This document shows positions 58,582 to 64,000 of a DNA stretch of 64,000 nucleotides, piece by piece. How positions within the stretch are numbered: position 1 is the first letter of the stretch; every line of letters starts with the position of its first letter. The position numbers and the translations under genes were made by a program. The DNA is from Neopestalotiopsis rosae. Taxonomy: Eukaryota > Ascomycota > Sordariomycetes > Amphisphaeriales > Sporocadaceae. A model generated the notes under the pieces. It saw only the letters and a program-made list of their open reading frames with translations, made no database searches and was not told the origin of the DNA. The DNA lies in assembly GCA_023078685.1 (NCBI GenBank), contig JALGAS010000001.1, forward strand, positions 8,184,001-8,248,000, in the 5' to 3' direction.

Positions 58582-58867
58582 ATGTTGCGCATGACTGAAT
58601 GATCTGCATTACCGGAGGAATTTCGCCTTGCATAATAATGAAGTGTACATGACCTGGGGCTCCGAAGGAGTAGGCGTCCTCGTCTGATGAACTCGATACC
58701 CACTACAGTTTAGTTTATAGTTTCAAGATTCACGACTTTTTCCTTGTTCTCGATTTTTATTTGCATATATACATGAAATACCACTCTGTTGCCTTGACGA
58801 CATGATTATGATTATTATGAAAGAAGAGTTCAGCAACTATAAGTTCATACCCGCGTCACCGTCATCA
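58582..58867. other. 3' flanks of convergent genes
   Basis: 286 bases between the stops of the coiled-coil gene and the P450. No feature recognised. Confidence 0.5.
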
Positions 58868-61077
58868 TTAGATCATGGTCTCTGCATTCGCAGTTGGCGT
58901 CGACTCTCGTGGTGTCATCAGCATCCAAAACTCCTTCATGACCCAGAAAGATGCAGCGAACATCTTGAGCGGGGACGTGGGATTCACAACAGTGAATTTG
59001 TACCTCCGTAGTAACTAGTATGTCCAGATCAGTCAATACGCTGCTACTCTTGCAATATGGAAGACGTGATATACCTCGAATAAAGTCTTGTTGATCTCGA
59101 CAAAGGCGATTGATCGACCCAGACACTTGTATTTACCATAGCCGAACGATGCCTGTACAGGTTGTCAGAGCCAAAACTTCACGCCGTGGATACACATATT
59201 GCCAGGGTACTTACCTCGAGGCACTCGGCCATCTCCTCGGCCCGTTCCTTATTCACGTTGAGCCAACGCTCCGGGATGAACAAATCAGCATCGTCGCCCC
59301 AGTATTCGCGACTCCGGAGGATGCCAAATTGATCTACACCGACCTCGGTACCACCGGGAAGCTGGTAGCCGGCAACAAGATCCCCACCACGGGGCACCGA
59401 CTTGAACATGAGAGGTGTCACGGTAGGGAAGATGCGGAGGGATTCACGAATAACGGCCTGGAAGTACGGCAGGCGTCGGGCCTCGGCGTCGCGGATGATG
59501 GGTCGAGTCGTGGTAGTGGCGGCGTCGTCGAGCTCGGCCATGAGTTTGGTATACACGCGCTGGTTCGAAAGTATGTACAATAGGGCCATGCGGATGGCGA
59601 CAGCTACCGAGTCCGTGCCGGCAACGCTGTCGCAGTATTTTTGTGTTAGCTCGCTTGGGCGCTCGCTTTGGTCCTGTCCTCCTCTTTGGGTAGAAGAGTC
59701 AACCAGCCATTGAGGGACTTACACTTGGACGAGTGCCTCATTTACGGCTTCGTCTTTGGTCAGGCCATACTGCAAGAAAATGCCCAGTAGGTCCTTGCGA
59801 TCACCGGATCCATCCATAAGGCGTTCATCCACTGCCTCTTGCGCAACCCTTTTATATAAGTCCCGTCAGTTTTTTCATTCGAAGTAGAATGTGGTTCGTC
59901 ACTCACTTCATGAACCTGCCAAGGCCAACAATGTCCGTGGACTTGGGCAGTAGCTCGGAGAACGGCCATGTCTGGAGGACCTTGGATAAAAAAGGAAACG
60001 TCGAGGCCATTGTGACAAAGGGGAAGAAGTCCTCATTCCAGCGAATATAGCCGTATATATCGATACCATCCTCGAGAAAGCCAAACGGCCGGCCAAAGGT
60101 CCAGTCCCCCACTACGTCCATGCTGTAGAGATGGGAGAGTAGGGCAAAGTCAACCGGCCGGTAGGCATGTGTCTCTTCGTCGGACAGAAACTTGCGCTCA
60201 ATCAGTGCGATGAAGCGCTGGAGCTGCCGGTCGATGCTTTGCTCCTATGCACGGTTTGTCAGCATTGTATCACGGGGTGAATTAGGCTGTGGCCCCTTGG
60301 ATTCCGAGATACAGAGACCACGTATTTAGTGCTGAACATGATTTTGGTCTCATAAACCACTTTGCAGGTTATACCGTTGGCCATATATCTCCGGGACTGC
60401 TCCCAGAGTTACGGGCTGGCAAGTTATGTACATACCGCAAGGTGGGTGCTGGAATATCCAGGACCGATCTTAGTCCTCAACTCACTGTGTTTCTTCTCAT
60501 CATTGAGACTGAATGAGTGGTCTGTCCCCTTCATGAAGCGAAATGTGCCACTGTGTTCATGATTTGCCAGATGTCAGCGCAGTTGCTGGCAGGATCTCTG
60601 CATCATGCTGTCACACAATTTGTTTTTCCCCTTGGGGCTACACAGACCCAGGCAACAGAATCTTGTAGGAGCAAGCGAGGCATGGCGATTACAGAAAGAA
60701 GAAAAACAAGGACAGTGTAGAAAGAAAACAACTTACTACCACGGGCTTTTTACGTACGGAGACCTCGCCGCCTCCATGCGCTGGACCAACTTGGCGTCAT
60801 TTGTGAGGACGGCATTGGGCCCGATGCGCACGAGATTATGTGAGCCAGAACCAGAGCCGCCGTACTTGCGGAGCAATTCGTTGAGTTCCGCGTGCACATT
60901 CCCACCGAGTTGCGTCCTCAAAAGGAAGAGAGACGAGAAGGCATTCTGCAGCGGGCCGGGGACATGGCGGAGGCGATACCAGGTCCACAAACGGTTGAGC
61001 AAAAAGCAAAGCACCGCCGCGGCTATAGTGGTTGACAGAGTGATCACGTCCGTTTGGGTCACATACATGATACCCAT
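58868..61077 (-). CDS. Cytochrome P450, pisatin-demethylase-like
   Basis: Microsomal haem monooxygenase of 518 aa. Seven exons (60737-61077, 60436-60550, 59907-60244, 59723-59848, 59215-59626, 59075-59152, 58868-59014) close in phase throughout. The anchor (VITLSTTIAAAVLCFLL) is followed by the HVPGP hinge, then RSPYVKSPWY, DHSFSLNDEKKHSELR and MDVVGDWTFGRPFGFLE. I-helix VAGTDSVAVAI lacks the usual Thr pair but keeps Thr-Asp. ExxR is ESLR, then IPERW and haem loop FGYGKYKCLG on a short 78-base exon. The last exon (RRYKFTVVNPTSP) matches the family's C terminus. The start ATG at 61077 puts the anchor at the very N terminus. Same broad group as the P450 at 2104-3683. Confidence 0.93.
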
Positions 61078-63252
61078 GGCCACAGGCTTGTGTGATTCGA
61101 AGGAATGATGTATAACAATATGTTTGCCTCCTCTTTTTTATGTATGTATGTTGTATTTCACCAAGAAACTTGTGACAGTTGTTGTACAGTAAGAAAGTGG
61201 GAGGGTGGGAGGAAAATTGTAATTGAGGGAAAACAGGGAATGCTGTATTAATTCTTACGACTCCTCAGCTCCTCTGCACTTCAAGGGTCCAGACACATAC
61301 TTGCGACAAGACAAATTTGTCATTTCGCCCTCTTTGTTGAGAGCTCTACCTGGAACGTTTCTGATATTCTGGGTCGAAAGCTCTCTCACCGGTAACCCCT
61401 CAATGCCTATCTATTCACAGGGGGTCTGGTCGGCGTCGCTTTGCTCCCCTTCTCTCCCCCAAGAGCTAGCACCAAATAGTAACGTTGCCTACGGAGCCCT
61501 CAGCCTCAACAGAGAGCTCGCAAACGCACAAAGCGGGATGCTCATTATCGATTGTCAAATTTCGATTGATGCCTCAGTTATGAGCTCTCAGTTTATGACA
61601 GATCACCGTACCTGGCTCGTCCTAAGAAAAGCCTCGAAAACGGTTTTCGCCTCGGTTGGAAGGAGGCAACGGCTTTGACCCATGTACGCCTGCGGGCGTT
61701 GAAGAAAAAGCAATTTACGTAGAGAAATATTGGGGATAAATTGAATCCTGATAGATTGAGCAGGGGTCGGTGAGGCACGGTGTGACTGTGTGTGACAGCT
61801 ACCTGCAGCCTCCATGATCGACCAATCATGGTGGATCATTATATCACTTTTTGCCCCACAACAGACTTGCTTTTTCTATAGCGAAGTAGTAGTTTCTCCG
61901 TTGTGGAGGGTGGCAGGAGGTCGGCCCTTCGGCTGCAGTTCCCAAATTTTCGTGGTCTGGACGCAGTAAACTTTCTTTCCGTGCCTTTTACATCCCAATG
62001 ATACCCAGAGGAAAGCAGGAACCGATGCATGCCGCGTGTGAATTTGATCATTCATAAACACCAACAGTTTGTTCTTGCAGTGCTATCGACAAAGTAGGAA
62101 CGCAGGTTTGCAAAGTATCTAAAACGCTCAAATACCAAAAGGTGTGGTCTTATAAAGAATCTTGCCTCCTCCAATCACAGCATGACTTGAATTGTATAGT
62201 CACTGTCAGTAAGTGAAACTCGCATACCATTGCCTCGCGTTAGCTGTCCCAATGGGCTGGAGCCCACAAATCGCACAGTAGTGCCGGCAGTGGTCTTGCC
62301 GGTGCCTGGGGCGTTGCGGCGCGTCCCCTCGCTAGTCTTGTCTTTCTTTTCTCTCTTTCCATAACTCCGCCGTCGCATCGTTATATCGTTACTGTTATGT
62401 ACTTTGCAGGTGCAGAATTAATGGCCTTGCTAAGGTGGAGTGGAGACAGTGCTGAGGGAGCGCGAAACGTTTACCCAACTGTTCAGCGGAGATTAATCAG
62501 ATTAAGAGAATGAGAGATACCATAGCTGAGAGAACTGGCGACGACGATCTTGGTCGCTAAGTACTGGCTACGGTAGGTGTCGCAGCATCTCAGCGTGTGA
62601 TTTTTGACGTGTCCAAGTGGACATAAGTAACCCGTACTTTATAACGTAAAGCAGCACGTAAATGCTTGTGATACCTGACATGCAGTCGACAGAAAAGAAA
62701 CGTATCGCGATCCTTCTCCTGCCATTGTCCGTGATAAATTCACGTAAGTGTCGATCGCAAAAGTTATGATAAATATAGGCAACATTACTATGTACTGCGT
62801 AGGAACCTCTCTCAGAAGCATGTACTTCGCATGACCATAGGCGATTTGTGCTGAGTGTCAATGCAAGGACGATCATATAAATAGAGCTGCTCAGACCCCT
62901 TGTTTATTCCCGAAGCGAAGTCTGGGGGAAACCGCAGTGGCTGTCTCGGAATGTCGTCCGGGAACATGGACTTGCTTTTGGACGGCCGACCTGTCATTTT
63001 TGCTTCCCTGGAGTCAAGAGGATTCTTTTTCAAGGAAGCTCTGATACTGTATACCTTTAGCCGTTCTGGAGATGGTTGAGATGTGAAAACCATTAAAAAA
63101 ATCTTTGTTCTGTGTTCCTCAAATGTGTCTAAAAGCTGGACGTTAGCTCAACCACACTTGATATTACTTTACGGCCGAGGCAATCAGTTCTGAATAAGCA
63201 TACCATCAAACTCGAATATCTCAGAGAAAACTAGGCACGATACTGGTCCAAT
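61078..63252. other. 2.2-kb divergent spacer, no gene seen
   Basis: Between the P450 and a rhodopsin-domain gene. Only short frames. A minus-strand frame near 62900-63090 starts MTGRPSKSKSMFPDD but has no family or splice support. Confidence 0.45.
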
Positions 63253-63998
63253 ATGGCTCTGAGCAACGAGTCGGCATACATGACGTCGGTGCTGTGGGGG
63301 TTGACGGCCGTCGTGCTTGTTTTCCTCGTGCTGCGTGCCTATACACGCATCGTCTGTGTAGCTTCTTATGGCATCGACGACCATTTCTACGCTCTAACTT
63401 GCGTGAGTACAATAATTCCAGATCTGAGGGATATTCCCGTCACTTTTGGTTTAAAGGAAAGACGAGGCTTACGTTCATGGCTTATTCGATTCTCATCAGG
63501 TGCTGGCGGTGGCCTTCAGTTCCATCATGCAAGTGGCCGCCGAGCACGGCTATGGGCAGACTGACCTCGACCCCGATTCCCGGGCGGACTCCAGCTTCTG
63601 GCGGACGCTCGGGCAGACCTTTTCCATCGTGGCTACTGGGACATCTAAGGCGTCTGTCGGGCTGTTTCTGCTGCGCCTCACCGTTGTCAGGTGGCAGAGA
63701 ATCACCATCTACATCCTCGTCGTCTTCATGATGACCATTGGCGTCTGTAAGTAACTTGCACAACCTCGATCATATTGGAGAGACTTGCAAGCTGATCCTC
63801 GCTTCCACTCCTAGTGGCTGCCATATTCACTTGGGCAGCGTGTCGACCTTTTGCGTATACCTGGGACGATCGGATCGAAGGCGGCACTTGTATCAATACC
63901 GTTCCCTTATCCATGATTCTTGCGAGTATGTTTGCATTTCGGATCTGTGCTACAAAGAGTGGGTGGGCTAACTCTGTTACCTCAGTGGGCACTATTGG
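63253..63998 (+). CDS. Rhodopsin-domain integral membrane protein, 3' end cut off
   Basis: Second seven-helix protein of the fungal rhodopsin-domain (Pth11/SAT4-like) family, truncated by the window edge. Exons seen: 63253-63402, 63500-63746, 63815-63925 and 63984 onward, with closing phases. It shows helix 1 (VLWGLTAVVLVFLVLRAYTR), the YGIDDHFYALT turn, the LGQTFSIVATGTSKASVGLFLLRL helix 3 block and FTWAACRPFAYTWD, the CRP-containing motif after helix 4, then the conserved Cys in GGTCINT. Start is the first ATG before helix 1. The visible part covers about helices 1-5. Confidence 0.87.
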
Positions 63999-64000
63999 TG

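Noticed and set aside
1..63998. Search for PKS, NRPS, terpene cyclase, CRISPR or viral/transposase genes
   Set aside because: None of their motifs were seen on either strand; CRISPR is not expected in a fungal nuclear genome.

Overview
The window is nuclear DNA of a filamentous ascomycete (Pezizomycotina). Nearly every gene is split by 45-90 bp introns with GTRNGT-type donors and CTNAY-type branch points. Proteins typical of these fungi recur: Zn2Cys6 regulators, pisatin-demethylase-like P450s, Pth11/SAT4-type rhodopsin-domain proteins and a CVNH lectin. A dispersed 5S rRNA gene and intron-containing tRNA genes are also present. I could not fix the genus. I read 26 protein-coding loci, one of them partial at the right edge and one frame-broken Fic locus, plus two tRNAs, one 5S rRNA, one weak ORF and one unrecognised relic. 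Exon coordinates come from reading splice sites and checking that codon phase closes.

Layout. 0-14 kb: a CVNH lectin, a P450, tRNA-Ser, a single-pass Ser/Thr-rich membrane protein, a small secreted Cys-rich protein, a decayed locus and a rhodopsin-domain membrane protein. 14-23 kb: 5S rRNA and tRNA-Phe, then two divergent Zn2Cys6 regulators, a P450 and a drug-type MFS transporter whose promoter is shared with the P450. 23-33.5 kb: a fold-back repeat, a small methyltransferase, a sulfatase, an MFS sugar transporter, a frame-broken Fic protein and a metallophosphoesterase. 33.5-45.7 kb: a run of genes all on the minus strand, made of a small ABM-like protein, a Zn2Cys6 regulator, an FAD monooxygenase with one frame break, a secreted DUF4038/GH140-like hydrolase, an aldo-keto reductase and another Zn2Cys6 regulator. 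45.7-64 kb: a GH16-like secreted protein lacking one catalytic Glu, a gene-poor stretch, a P450, a long coiled-coil protein with an N-myristoylation signature, a fourth P450 and the start of a second rhodopsin-domain protein.

How the genes may work together. The window is rich in accessory oxidative enzymes (four P450s, an FAD monooxygenase, an aldo-keto reductase), with four zinc-cluster regulators, two transporters and a methyltransferase. No polyketide synthase, NRPS, terpene cyclase or other scaffold-making enzyme is visible. The best candidate functional units are the regulator/regulator/P450/MFS group at 14.7-23.0 kb and the minus-strand block at 33.5-45.7 kb. Both are inferred from position and family, not demonstrated. 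The small Cys-rich secreted protein, the CVNH lectin, the hydrolases and the rhodopsin-domain proteins suit a lifestyle involving hosts or plant matter, but this is only a suggestion.
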